Shown: in pieces, positions 1 to 11,230 of the stretch
How the letters are laid out: the number at the start of each line of letters is the position of its first letter
How positions within the stretch are numbered: the first letter of the stretch is position 1
DNA from: Capitulum mitella
Taxonomy: Eukaryota > Arthropoda > Thecostraca > Pollicipedomorpha > Pollicipedidae
Length of the DNA: 64,000 nt
Direction: 5' to 3'
Assembly (NCBI GenBank): GCA_030062745.1
Contig: CP099848.1
Span: forward strand, 3,129,501-3,193,500
The notes under the pieces: generated by a model
What the model was told of the DNA's origin: nothing
The model's database searches: none
What the model saw: the letters and a program-made list of their open reading frames with translations, nothing else
Made by a program: the position numbers and the translations under genes

Positions 1-2044
1 TGAAAACGAAGGACTCAAGACGGATCTGAAAAACTGCTCGTTTCCAAATATCAGAAGTTTCAGTCCCCCATATGCCTCCCATTACTTGAAGGTCAGCATA
101 GTCCAGATATTGCACACATCTTTTGACGAAAGAAATCTTAGAAGGTAAACGATGAGTGACCTCATTTTATGTCATGTACTCCAAGAGCCTTAAAACCCAC
201 ATGAAAACCATGTTAAGTGCAACATTTGGAAATGGGTGAATGCCCATTACATGCACTGCAACTTACATAGTCTGAGCACAAAACGACAGAGCGATTCCAA
301 AGCCTGTTACCGAAACTGGTGGCTCCAAAAAGGACGGCAAGACCTACAATCCGGGGTCTGAGGCGTGCATCCTGCAGCCTCAGGGGAGTAAAGTCCGACT
401 CGCTCGTGCTGTAACGCTGCCGAGGCCGGGAGACGCCGCCATTGGAATAGCTCGTGATTTCTCGAAGACGACTTGAGTTGTGGGACCTGGCGTTTGCGGT
501 TGAAGAAAGCCGTCATCCCAGACCCCTACAAAACGATTTCTTGTCATCAGGGAACTGTCGTATTGCATAGCCATTATATTGGCCCAAATTTATTTAATGG
601 CTGTTTTATTAAGGTAACCTGTCCGTAGCCTGCATGGCCTTCTTGCAATGGTTAAACATCTACTGTTTTGTCATTCTGTCATTGCATGTTGTGTTTGTCT
701 TTATGTTTGCAACACTAGCTTATTTGTTGTACCCTAGGCTGTTGTGTTGTACCCCATTGTTGTTATTTCTGTAGCCCTGCTCATGGTGCACGGTTCGTGT
801 CTTTCATATGTACCATCGTCTTTAGTTGTCTTTGTTGTTCCCTGAAATATATTACATGTGGAAATGAAACTAAGGGCACTTCGCAAAAAAGGTATGATGC
901 ACAATGGAGCAGATGAAGCTTATTATCATGAGTACCACATGAACATTTGAACATGAGTCAAATGAACATGTCTTATGAACACTTCTATGCGGACATCAAA
1001 ATTACCTCCTTAACTTTGCATTGTTCACAGTTTCTGACAAGCTGGCTCAAAAGTAAATTGAAACTTGCACGATTTTCTTGCAAACTGACGATTATGGCGG
1101 GTTGCTCTTTAAGCATCCGCGAAAAATTAGTTGAAAAAAATAAATAATGCTGAACAGTTGTAGGACTGACATTTTTCTACCAATAACCATATTGGCGCTA
1201 TATTGATATGCTTACTAGCTCAGTATGAAACCTACCAGATGTTTGGCGCCCAGAACGGCATAGAATGTAATCGACTTAACATAGATGAGAAGACTGAAGG
1301 TCGGAAGACAAAATCTCGCGTAGAAGGGAAACAAACCGACTCCAAACCGGGTTACCCTTTACTTCAAAATTACTCATCATCGTCACACATTGCATGAGCT
1401 GTCGTGTCTTATGCACAGACGTCATGTAAAATTTGGCCTGAGATTCCGTCAGCCACCGATGCGACTTCACCACATTGCACAGAGCTTTGAGAAGTGGCCA
1501 GGACACAAGGCAGCACCGCTTGGCAGTGCTTACTGCGCAGTCAGCTTATGAAAACCACCGGTCCACAGCGGCCCGAATATTCGCATGCGTGTGCAACGAC
1601 ACCCACAGACCTCCATCGGGATTTAAGATCTTTAATTCTTTATCCACTTTGCAACACGTCCCACGAGCTTTGCGACCAATATGATCCTCAGAGGTGTGTT
1701 ATGAGGCACGCCTGTGATTACGGACGTGGAAAGAAATTTCCGAAAACTCGGAATAAACGAAGAGAAGGTACATCGCCAGTAACGCCTGTAAGAACATCGC
1801 CTCTGTCAGAACAAAGCGAATCATATAAGCTCGATCACGGTTACTGAGGATAAAAATTTAAACTGATCTGAAAACGCGTGACAACCTGTTAAACCTTCCA
1901 AACTTCTAAGCTTAGGTCTATCAAACGGTACTTCGAAACGCAGACGTTTTCGGCAAGTTCATAGCAATGGAAAGATTTTGAAAGCTACAAGGAAAAATCT
2001 CATTTAGTTTACCCTATGCACGTAGCCATTACGGCGAGACGCAT
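1..2044. other. No supported gene; unclassified intergenic DNA
   Basis: Short open frames occur on both strands; the longest is about 117 codons at 1494-1847. None shows a recognisable domain, a signal peptide or convincing splice context. No clear tandem or inverted repeat was seen. Confidence 0.5.
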
Positions 2045-2397
2045 TCCCGTATGGAGGATACATTTTCCCTCCCCCCCCGAGATCTCCAGAACTAAGCGTT
2101 CGATTTGATCGCAATAAATGGCATTCGATTTGTTGTGGTGTCAACTACATTTTCATAAAAGAAGTTCTCAAAATCTGTTAAGGGGCGGATACAGGATGAG
2201 AGGTAAAAAGACAGAAAAGGGATTTTTTTTTACTTGTAATAACTCCGACGCTTAGGAAGCGATTTTGATGCAATTGGCATGAATCAAGAGCTCATTGGCG
2301 GAATTTTGCTTTTTGACCCGTACGTTTTTTATTTGGAAACTTAATTGACATAAACGTTGACTATCCTGTTTTAGCTTTTGCTAGTCATTGTATAGGA
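2045..2397 (+). mobile_element. Family A TTAA-type element, old copy, left part
   Basis: This stretch aligns by eye with the left part of the complete copies at 17332 and 20261. Shared landmarks are a C-rich block followed by GAGATCTCCAGAACTA, then CGATTTGATCGCAA, then TTTTAGCTTTTGCTAGTCAT near the right edge. It is more diverged than the other copies, and its extreme left end is too decayed to show the TTAA target. The homology stops at 2397 and resumes at about 6955, so the copy has been split by the pogo-like transposon in between. Confidence 0.7.
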
Positions 2398-2709
2398 TAA
2401 ACCGGGGCAAAACCGCCCCCTTTAGGTTTTTGGCATATTTTGGAGAATATGAGCAAAATGATATTTTGGAGAATATGCTATCGTCATGAAGCTATGTTCA
2501 ACGTGTAATGCATTCATTGTGGCACAATACTGCGAAAAACCTGGGGTTTTAGACGAAATCGCCATTCGCAGCATTCATTCTAGCAGAACGCTACTTTTGT
2601 CGCGGTCAAAATTGGCACGGGGAGCACCGCAGGGGGGGGGAGGGGAGGGGTGAATGCTACCCGCTTCTCTAAGTGCCCAAATTGTTCTCCGTCATCTGTA
2701 GACATTCAA

Positions 2710-3869
2710 CCCGCGCACGACCGTCGGTCCGTCTCGAACATCAGCGACTGGGGGGGGGGCAGTTGACTGCCCCCCTCTAACTCACGAACGGTTGGTCGCA
2801 CGATAAAAATAAGCATACCGTTGGAAAGTTTGTGACGAGTAGAGCTCGAAACTGGTCTCATTTTTAGTTTTAGATAATATGTAAGCCAATTTACGCCCTA
2901 TATATGTTTTCTCATAGCTGACTGCATGAGACCGAGAAATGGCCTGAATCTCAAGGGCTGTCACTAATAACGCATAGGTAAAGGCACCAGCGCACAAGCA
3001 AATGTCCGCGGATGCCGATACACGTCTAATTTCCCCAGATCTGTTCAATATATACGCCGACACGTTGAGTTTAAGACACCGTAATTCTCCCGCCAGCTGT
3101 CAGTGTGCGCCGCTGTCGTATGCGGTACCAAATTGACGGGAACTAATTTTGGCGTTCCTTTATTTTCGCGAGAAAAGACGATCTATGCCAATTTTTGATT
3201 AGTTACCAATCTACAAAGTTGGCGGAGCTTTATTCGCGAGAGCCTGTTTATTTCCAAAATATGCTACTTTTTCAAACTTTTTGAGGTTCCTGGTATTAAT
3301 TACGTCTGTGCAAGCTAGCTGTGCCATTTTCTACCCATTCTGAGTAATTCATCGTCGATTTTAACGGTGGTACATTTTGGCCCACTACAGTTATTCGTGA
3401 CCTGACCTCAGGTCAATGGCTGGAAGTCACTGATACTTTGCCCAATGACGGTAACTATATGTCTGCTTCACTCCACACTAAAAATGTTATGGAATATTCC
3501 GTCAGTTTCCGAAAAAACGACATGTCTTAAAAATGGGCTTGACCTTAGGTCAATGACCCGGAAATTTTAGAAAAATCTGAGATAGCAGATTTGTTGCGTC
3601 TATCACGATCACTAATTCCTGAAAGTATTATTGAGATATCTTGTTTTGCGAAAAAGTTAGAGGGCGCTAAACTTTTTTGGACATAGGTCTGTTTGACCTG
3701 ACCTAGGTCAGGCACCTGACCTGACCTGAGGTCAAAATTTTGACACGAGATGTAAAATTGATAAAGCAAAAGGTGCAGGAAATTTCGTGACTCTATGTTT
3801 GTTCGTTCTCTCGCAATCCCAGAAAAACCTCGGGGGGCAGTCAATTGCTTCCCCCCAGTCGGGGACGGG
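2710..3869 (+). mobile_element. Family B TTAA-type non-autonomous element, copy 1
   Basis: The left end CCCGCGCACGACCGTCGG and the right end GTCGGGGACGGG form imperfect terminal inverted repeats, with G- or C-runs next to CAGTTGACTGCCCCCC just inside. TTAA follows the right end (3870-3873); the left flank is TCAA, one mismatch. CCCG-type ends next to TTAA resemble piggyBac-type non-autonomous elements. No transposase is encoded. A minus-strand open frame of about 93 codons at 2782-3063 is partly kept in copy 3 but has a stop in copy 2, so it is not treated as a gene. Confidence 0.7.
3691..3743. repeat. AGGTCA half-site cluster in family B copy 1
   Basis: This 53-bp stretch holds at least six TGACCT/AGGTCA hexamers, including the everted pairs TGACCTAGGTCA and TGACCTGAGGTCA. 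The same cluster lies at the matching place in the other family B copies (about 37629-37680, and inverted at about 42838-42890). AGGTCA is the consensus half-site of many nuclear receptors. The sequence is seen; any binding is inference. Confidence 0.6.
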
Positions 3870-4138
3870 TTAACATGACGGCAAATCTCTGAAGCCAATC
3901 CCATGTGGACTGGTAATTCCAAAGGCATCACATGGAAGATCAGCGTGGGAATCCAGAACATGTAACAGAGACTTGTATTTCTTGGCTTTCACCAAAAAAT
4001 TCAAGTCTGTCGGCACACACAACCGAAAAAAAACGCTTCAAAGCATCTGTGAAACCTGTGATTAAGAATGTAGTTTTACCTGTTCGGTTACGAACAGTAC
4101 GAAAGTTTACCACGAGCTTGAAACCACCACTGTTCTAT

Positions 4139-5978
4139 TTAGCTGCAGTGGAGGTCACAGCGGAAGCCTCTGGACGATGAGCCATTACTACAAGCTTCGT
4201 GTGCCCATTGCCTGCATGATTCGCACTGCAGCCAGATCTCGTCTTTACCTTGCACGCCTTCATCGCAGAACATACAGATGTCTTCTGTATCATCTTTGCG
4301 ACTGATTTTGACAATTTTCCCCTTCTTTCCATTGTTCTTTTTAACTTTTTTGCTCTTTATTTCTTGCTGTGCGGACTCCGTCCTCTTCCCGTCACGATCC
4401 TTCGCTGCCAACGTCCTTTTTGAACGGGGAGCTCGTGAGGATTGCCGACGTTCCTTTTCTTGAGCACTTTCTTCCTGGACCCTGAGGGCTCTTCATGACC
4501 AATGCAGGGGAGGGGAGGACTTGGTCAGTAACCGATTCGTCTGCGCTATCATCTGCAGACCGAACAATCAGCGGCGAACTCGCCGCGCATGCACACTGTG
4601 GTGCCGGCGAGCTCGGCGGCGCTACTGGTTTCTCTGAAGCGTTCAGTGACTTTGGTGCCACCGATGACGTTGCCGATGCTGTCAGGCCGGGTTCTGGCAC
4701 AGTATCCTCTGGAGTTGCATGCACGAGAACCTGGTTGTGCCTGAACATTTCCTCGTTACGGAGGATCTTGTCTCTGAAGATCTGCGCAATGTGGAGGATC
4801 TTGTCCGGGTTGAATGGCGCGATGCCAGACGCGACGAAGCCGCTGATGACGCCTACTGGGTTCCTGGTGACAGTCTCGTACGCTGCAGCGAAGATTCCTA
4901 GGATATCTCCGTCAGTGACACGATTCCCCGGATGGCTGTCGTGAAAGAATTGTACCTGCCGAGCCCAGGCCTTCTTCGGGCCATCAGGGGCCCGTAGACG
5001 GAGATGTCGAGCGGCTGCAAGATGTGTGAGGAGTGTGATGGCAGAGTCACAATGTCAATACCGTTCTTCCTGGCGTTGGCGATGACGTCCATACTGATGT
5101 GGCTGGCAGATTATCCATGATCAGCATTACACGTCTGGTCTGGAATGGTCCAAATTGTTCGATAAAATAATCCATCCACTGATTGAACAGACTGGTGTTT
5201 ACCCACCCATTATCACTCACTCCACCCACCGTACCAAAAGGCGCATCCCGAACGAGGTCTGGTGACATCCTCTTGCGCCCTCCGAATATCATCATCGGCG
5301 GGATCGCGACACAGGAAGCGCTGACGCATCCGATGATCGTCGTCGGTTTTGCTCGCTCAGCTGAGGTCACGCGGCCAACATGCTTGGATCCTTTTCTTGC
5401 GAGAACTTTCGGTGCGGGCATTACTGACATCAAACCCGTCTCGTCCACGTTGATTACCCTGTGTGGTGGATACGGGTCTCTGCAGTATTGCTGTAGAATT
5501 GCTTGAGACTGGCCTTGTTTATCGCCTCCAGCCTTGCCACGCTATGTCCTTCGGCTTTCCGTCGTGAGATCACAGGATGTCTCCGCAGAAAGTTCGTTAC
5601 TTATCCAGGGCCAGCGGTTCGGTTCTTCTTATTGAAGTTGTGCGTAATCCGTTGGGCCTCGGCGAATTCGAATGCCACAGAAGCAAGTTTTGCCCGCGTT
5701 ATCCCGTAGAACATATCGGAGAGATGAAGTATCCTTTGCACGAGCTCATCTTCGAAGTCTGGCGAGAAGACTGGACGTCGTCGTAGCCACGGTGGCGCAT
5801 CGGCATCCAGGGAACAAGATTCCTTCAGGCGATCGCGGAGGGAAGATCTTGGGATGACGTACCGTTTACTGGCCATGTGTACGCTCACGCCGTTTTCTTT
5901 GACACTCCTGATCGCTCTGGCCATGTTCTCCGGACTCCATTTTTCTCGATTTAATTTTCTTTCAAAATTTCTCACCAT
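4139..5978 (-). pseudogene. Pogo/Tigger-like DDE transposase with C-terminal PHD-type zinc finger, broken
   Basis: Read right to left, this is a recognisable transposase. From ATG at 5978 there is a helix-turn-helix N-terminus (FERKLNREKW...MARAIRSVKENG...RSSLRDRLK). The catalytic domain follows, with VDETGL near 5450, LIMDN near 5120 and QPLDISVYGPL near 5000, giving the D-D-D carboxylates of the pogo group. Then comes the family-typical GFVASGIAPFNPDKI (about 4800). The C-terminus (4139-4270) is a zinc finger with CMFC, LQCESC, WAHEAC and FRCDLHC, the C4-H-C3 spacing of a PHD finger. The frame is broken by a stop near 5600 and by frame changes near 5500, 5100, 4975 and 4395, so it cannot make a full enzyme. 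The finger is plainly linked to the transposase by its position and by a lysine-rich spacer. PHD-like ends are known in some pogo-type proteins. Confidence 0.85.
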
Positions 5979-6954
5979 GACTTTGCGCGAGGTAGGAATC
6001 TGAAATAAAAGCGAAGAGGAAGTCGTTAGGACAGGGATCACAAACGCCAAGGAGCTCGCAAGAGCGGGTAGTCGTGATAACCTTGAGGACGGATCTAAAG
6101 GTATGATGAGGGGGGAGCATGCTCCTCCCTCCTCCAGCGGTCCGTAAAAACGCGAAATCCTATGAGACACATGAAAATTGGACAAAAAGGTCAAACAAGG
6201 CCATTTAACCTCACCGGGAAGCCCGTTCCTGCATTCGACCCTGTCCATATATGACACCAGTTAAAATGATGTTAAACTTCGCCGTCTCGAAACATCTCCG
6301 AAACATAGTTAAGATCTCGAACAAAACTTTTCCTTTTAGGTACATAATGAAACTGTCATTCGAAAAATTGGGTTGATCTGCTCATTTTGATACGTCTACA
6401 CCCCCCACCGACGATTCAGTGTTGATAGAAATATGCTAGTTTTGCTAAGGTCAAGTCTGAACTTATATTAAAAAGAAACCAATATTGGGAAATAGTGTGG
6501 CATATTTAAACCATATCACTATCAAATTACTTAATAGCATTTCCCGTACGGGAAGCACCGACCATCCATGAGGAGCACCGCCCACCTCCGGCGGTGCTCC
6601 CCATAATCCAGTTGTTTTCTGGGAGCCGTGTTTCGTAATGAAGTCAATCGCCCATCAAAAAACGGCGCGAGTTTTTTGAACATCAACATACTGAAGCTCC
6701 ATTTTACGTTCAGGTAAGTAATTGTCGCAATCCAGGTTAGCTACCACAGGAGATCAAAGTTGAAAAAAGCTTGGAAAATCACCCAAAAATGTCAATAACC
6801 GCTAATAACTTGCGAAAAAACCTCTTAACCTTTCCTCGTCTGCTTGAGGGAGAAAGCGGACACGAAAAGACAGTCAGCTGATTATCTACGGCTTATAATG
6901 CGTCTGACATCGGCATGGGCGGTGCTCCCGGATGGGCGGTGCTGCCCCGTCTTA

Positions 6955-7763
6955 TTCTACTTGCAAAGTACAAATCCTGTTGCACTGATTGTATAACGTT
7001 GGCAAAGGCGACGCCAGGGTCATGAAAAAGGGAAAACTAACATAGTCGCATGATCGTCAGGTCAGGTTTCGACCCTTGATTTCATATGACCTAAAATGAC
7101 CTCATAATAAGCTGGAATAGCCTTGGATTCATTTCAGAGAGTTTTAGAACGATTTCAGCCATTCGACTGCATTGCTTTTCTAAAAGTTTTGTTTTTAATA
7201 TTTTTAATATATTTATTTATTTATCATAGAAAGTGTGCGCTAGGGCGTTTTAGGTGATAGCTCCTTGACTCGCATTTATACCGACCTGAAACTTGAAACA
7301 CAAGTAGAGGACATGTTGCGTCACACTGCGTCCGGATTTTTCGTTTTGAAAAAGTATGAAATATTCACTTAAAACCAACTCTTGAATCTTGACCTCGTCC
7401 TATATTAGTAAACTAACGCCAAGTCAATAAAAATATTTTTATTGCTCTCCAGTTTATCCATATGCAGAGCATTTATCCTTATGCCCACTTAAATGTTTAA
7501 GCTTTATCTCAATTACTCTATTTTTGGTCGCCATTTTTCTTTTACCTACAGCAGTGCAAAAATGACCTGAGGTGCCTCCTCCCAAAAATTTCGCCTGACT
7601 CCGCCCCTGGCCGAAATACATGTATAAAAATTGGAAATAATCTGTAGAATGAATATATCGAAAAATTTTCCATGTTTCATCAAGCTGCTTCAAAACAATC
7701 CTGGATATGGTGAATAAAAACTAAAGCAGGATAAGATTTCTGAAGCCTCCCCATACGAAAATA
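6955..7763 (+). mobile_element. Family A TTAA-type element, old copy, right part
   Basis: Homology to the complete family A copies resumes here with AAGTACAAATC and runs through GCCAGGGTCATGAAAAAGGG, several TGACCT-type hexamers, and the landmark TGAGGTGCCTCC...GACTCCGCCCCTG near 7570-7610. It fades around 7763 without a clean right terminus. Together with 2045-2397 it rebuilds one ancestral copy once the 4.55-kb transposon is set aside. Confidence 0.7.
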
Positions 7764-9041
7764 GATTTAAATAGAGTTTCACTTCAAATGTCGATTTTGA
7801 GCTGAATACAAACGTTCATGGAGAAAGCCTGTATGAATTTGGCGGTGAAAACGGGTTTCTTCTGCGTGCACCAAATGGTTCAAAATTTTCATTCAAAGAC
7901 GCCATTTTTAGGCCAAATTTTCCGAATCACCCCTATCGGCATTGGGTAATGTCGAAAAAATTTAATTGTTATGTAGTTCTTTTGGATCACAATATCAGCA
8001 AGTTTTCGTGGCACAAATCCCAAATTTACTAGTTGGGAAAGTTACAAAGCTGTACTTGAACGTCAAATTAACACTACTTACGTCATGCGCACAATGAAAA
8101 CAGACGAACGTTTTCTGAAGAAAGGGAGATTTGTCTTGGCAGTAGGTAATTTTTGTTTGCACTTCCTTAACGCTAGTCCAAAATCATAGCGATCTTTTCC
8201 GGTGTCTTGCGTTATTGTGTTCGTGGCTTGCAACCGCTGGCAGAAACAGAAGACTATCAGCCAATCACCTGGGACTTGATTATATTATCCAGTGTCAAAT
8301 CATGCTTTTATTCTCGACCAAACATAAGCCATCATCAACTGACACTTGCATGACACTGGATGCTTTCTTCTTTCAGCTGTCATCTTCATGACTGAATGCT
8401 GTTTGTCGCGGTGTAATTACCTTGAACTTATACTGATGCGGTTCGATGGCAATTCAATCCATCGAAAGTTCTGATGGCTCCAAGGTTTTTATGCCCGTCA
8501 GACACAGATATTGTTGAAGGCAGGATTCATAAATTTTGTGAACATTGATATTAGGAAAAAAAACATTTGTTTAGGGCCATGCTGAACTGAACCAAATGAA
8601 GCCAGTCACACATAAGTTACTGAAGAAAACAGACTGAAATGACTGCATTGCAAACGGACGTAAACAAGAACTGAGGTCGGAGAGTCCAGGGGAAGTAAGG
8701 TAGCCAGCGACCGGCATTTTCCTCTAGTATATGCATTAAGGATTAAACATGCATGTTTCATTTTCACTTTAAATTGCCGTCAAGGCGTTATTTGTCTTTG
8801 GCTGAACGTTCAGCTGAGATTTCTCTTTCCGCATAAGAAGCTGAAAAAGGCGAAGAGCTATGCTACAGCCATTCTGATTTGGCTAAAGCTATGGGCTGGA
8901 CATAATTCGAGATTAGGGAACGGCTTCTACGCCCCCTCCCCCTGCATGAAATGCATTTACGATAAATATAGTTAACGTCATAAAGACCTAAACCATATTG
9001 CGTCGTCTGAAGGCCGCGTCTCATTACAATTGGCGACTGTG
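7764..9041. other. No supported gene
   Basis: AT-rich unclassified sequence. No frame longer than about 75 codons and no repeat with clear boundaries was recognised. Confidence 0.5.
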
Positions 9042-9489
9042 CAACAGGGGTGTCGATTTGTATTCTTATGGGAGGGCCCTGGCCCATCCAATGTGAATTT
9101 GGGCCCCTCCTATGTTGGTTTGGACCCCTCTCCCAGTATTTTCTACCTGTTTTAAAGGGAAATGAGTAATAACAATGAAAAGAACGGCCTCGATAGATAA
9201 GAGATCGGCCTAAAGTAAAGGATAAAGTCCAAAATTATGAATCTGTCTACTTTTCTCTCTTCTCTCTATCTATTTATCTATATACACACATGTGTGTGTA
9301 TATACGCACCTATTTGCATGGGGACAAATGCCTTTTTTTAACTGATAAATAGGAGCAAAAAACTTACGAATTTCCGCTGGTCAAAACAAAGTGGGCTAAA
9401 TCCGTTTAGAAACCCAGATTTGGGGGAGGTTAGGTTGCCGGGCCCTCGGCTCGGCCCCCAATCATTTACGGACATCGACACCGCTGTTG
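9042..9489. mobile_element. Family E miniature inverted-repeat element (448 bp)
   Basis: The left end reads CAACAGGGGTGTCGAT. The right end, reverse-complemented, reads CAACAGCGGTGTCGAT, a 15-of-16 match. Internal landmarks (a GGGCCC-rich block, GTTGGTTTGG, AAAGAACGGCC, GTGGGCTAAATCC, CCCTCGGCTCGGCCCCC) recur in the larger copy at about 44070-45560, which supports it as a mobile family. It has no coding capacity. A TATA/CACA microsatellite lies inside at about 9266-9310. Confidence 0.65.
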
Positions 9490-10689
9490 TACAGGGGCGC
9501 TATGGGAGCTGTCGTAAACAGAACAAGATCTGATGTGTGCCGAGCGTGCTTTTTTGGAATACCGCCCGTGCGCTACTGCTTGGCGGCTTTATTGTTCGCG
9601 CTTCTGCACGAGTGCAGAATTACCCATGCGAGATAGCCGTTTGCGGCATGTGTAGAACGAAACCAAGGATACGGTTAGGCTGAAGCTTATGCTTCGTGTA
9701 ACCAGAAAAAAAACAGCGTTTTGTTTGATATCATCGCCTCATGGCTCACCAGACCAGCTTGGCAAGGGTGGAAAGCGGATGGATACATGTTGAATGTTAT
9801 GATAAGTCGCTGCACTGCCAGCTTATCAGGCACCTTACTTAACACAGGAAATTGAGGATCTCTGAAAACTACGCGTGATGGAAGAGGACGAACCACCCAC
9901 GATCTGAAAAATCTTAATGGACCACACAAAGCTGGCACAGTAGGTAGGGACGACACCGTCGTCTACTGCATGTAAATTTTATGACGCATAGTTAACATCT
10001 ACTACGTGAAGTGTGGTGAAGCATGTTAAAAATAGATCAGTTTCCCCTTGGTTCGGATTAAAAAAAATATTCATTTCATGAAACAAAGCGTACAATTAAA
10101 CGCTGACGGTATGTCTGACTAGACTTCCAGTAAGAAGTCTCTATTTATATTAAACAATGAAGAAGCCTATACTTATTTATACCTCTTTTTGATCTCTGGG
10201 CACTCATGTGTTATTACATACCCATAATTTATTTCACTGTATGGCTTTACGGGCGCAGTGGAGAACCAAGCGCAGTGGAAGGCGACCACCGCCTACAATT
10301 TTCAAGGCTTTAACAACTAGATACACGACATTTGCAGGGTACGTAGACAGTATAATACTCTTAGTTTCTGTTTGCATGTTCACATATACCGGGCCTCTTT
10401 CTCTTAGGTCAAATAAGATCATGTGTTCCAAGCCGACCAATATTAAGTAACGCAATTTCAAGAACTCTTGAATACAGCGGATCTGCGATGAAAAAACAAC
10501 TCAGGACATCTTTTAACATGTTGAGTGGTGGGCAGTTTGCACAGTGGCCCACAGCCCGTGCACACCAGTGATCCGTCCAGTACCCACAAGCAAAAGATGC
10601 ATTTTTAAGGATGACAATATGCGAATGCCCCTTCCAGGCGCGCAAACATGTCAATTTCTTTCATTTTTCTGCGTTTTTTTTCAAGGCAT
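9490..10689. other. No supported gene
   Basis: Only short open frames without recognisable domains were seen. No repeat boundaries were found. Confidence 0.45.
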
Positions 10690-11230
10690 TGTCTACCCTG
10701 TGTCTGTGTATTGTGTACCCTGTGCTTTGTGCGTACTTTTCTGTCCTCCCCAGTGCCTCTGTCCTATTTTGCCTGCCCTTTGCCTTGCTCTGCCCTCTGC
10801 CTTGCCGTTACCGTGCTTTGTTGTTTTCCTTGTCTTGTCCTCTCCTTCCTTTTGCCTTGTCCTGCCCTTTGCCTTGTCCTGCCCTTTGCCTTGACATTCC
10901 CTCTACCTTGCCCTGCCCTCTGCCTTGCTCTGACCTCTGCTTTGCCCTGCCCTCTGGATTGCTTTGCCCTCTGCTTTTCCATGCTCTCTGCTTTGTCATA
11001 CCGTCCGCCTTGCCATGCCCTCTATCTTGCCCTATCTTTATTTTGCCCTGCCCAGTGACTTGCCTTTGATTTTGCCTTACCTTGTCCTTTATCTTGCCTT
11101 GCCTTCTGCCTTGCCCTACCCTCTGCATTGTCCTGCCCTCTGCCTTGTTCTGTCCTCCGCCTCAGTGCCTTGCATTGACATCTGCCTTGTCGTGCTCTGC
11201 CCTTCCCTGTCTTCTGCTGCACCCTCTGCG
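10690..11230. repeat. Degenerate pyrimidine-rich minisatellite
   Basis: Imperfect tandem repeats based on about 17 bp (TGCCTTGTCCTGCCCTT and variants such as TGCCTTGCCCTGCCCTC) make one strand almost purely C/T with scattered G. All frames stay open for 70-180 codons because of the composition. The long open frames on both strands here (Pro/Leu/Cys-rich on +, Arg/Gln/Gly-rich on -) are by-products of the repeat. Confidence 0.8.

Larger units (their letters stand above)
2400..6952 (-). mobile_element. Pogo/Tigger-like DNA transposon, decayed
   Basis: The boundaries are set by the split family A copy and by imperfect terminal inverted repeats. The left end reads AACCGGGGCAAAACCGCCC; the right end, reverse-complemented, reads AGACGGGGCAGCACCGCCC. 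TA lies immediately outside each end (2398-2399 and 6953-6954), the target duplication expected for pogo elements. Variants of GGAGCACCGCC recur as subterminal repeats near 2617, 6570 and 6921. The element carries a broken transposase on the minus strand (4139-5978) and a family B element (2710-3869) that inserted into it later. Boundaries and TA duplication are seen; assignment to pogo rests on the transposase. Confidence 0.72.

Noticed and set aside
2782-3063. 93-codon frame inside family B copy 1, similar to part of the frame at 43625 in copy 3
   Set aside because: Homology is explained by the shared element. Copy 2 has a stop in the same frame, so no protein is being conserved.
4278-5506. 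Several + strand frames opposite the transposase (for example 149 codons at 4495 and 107 codons at 5183)
   Set aside because: Shadows of the minus-strand transposase, whose DDE and zinc-finger motifs are clear.
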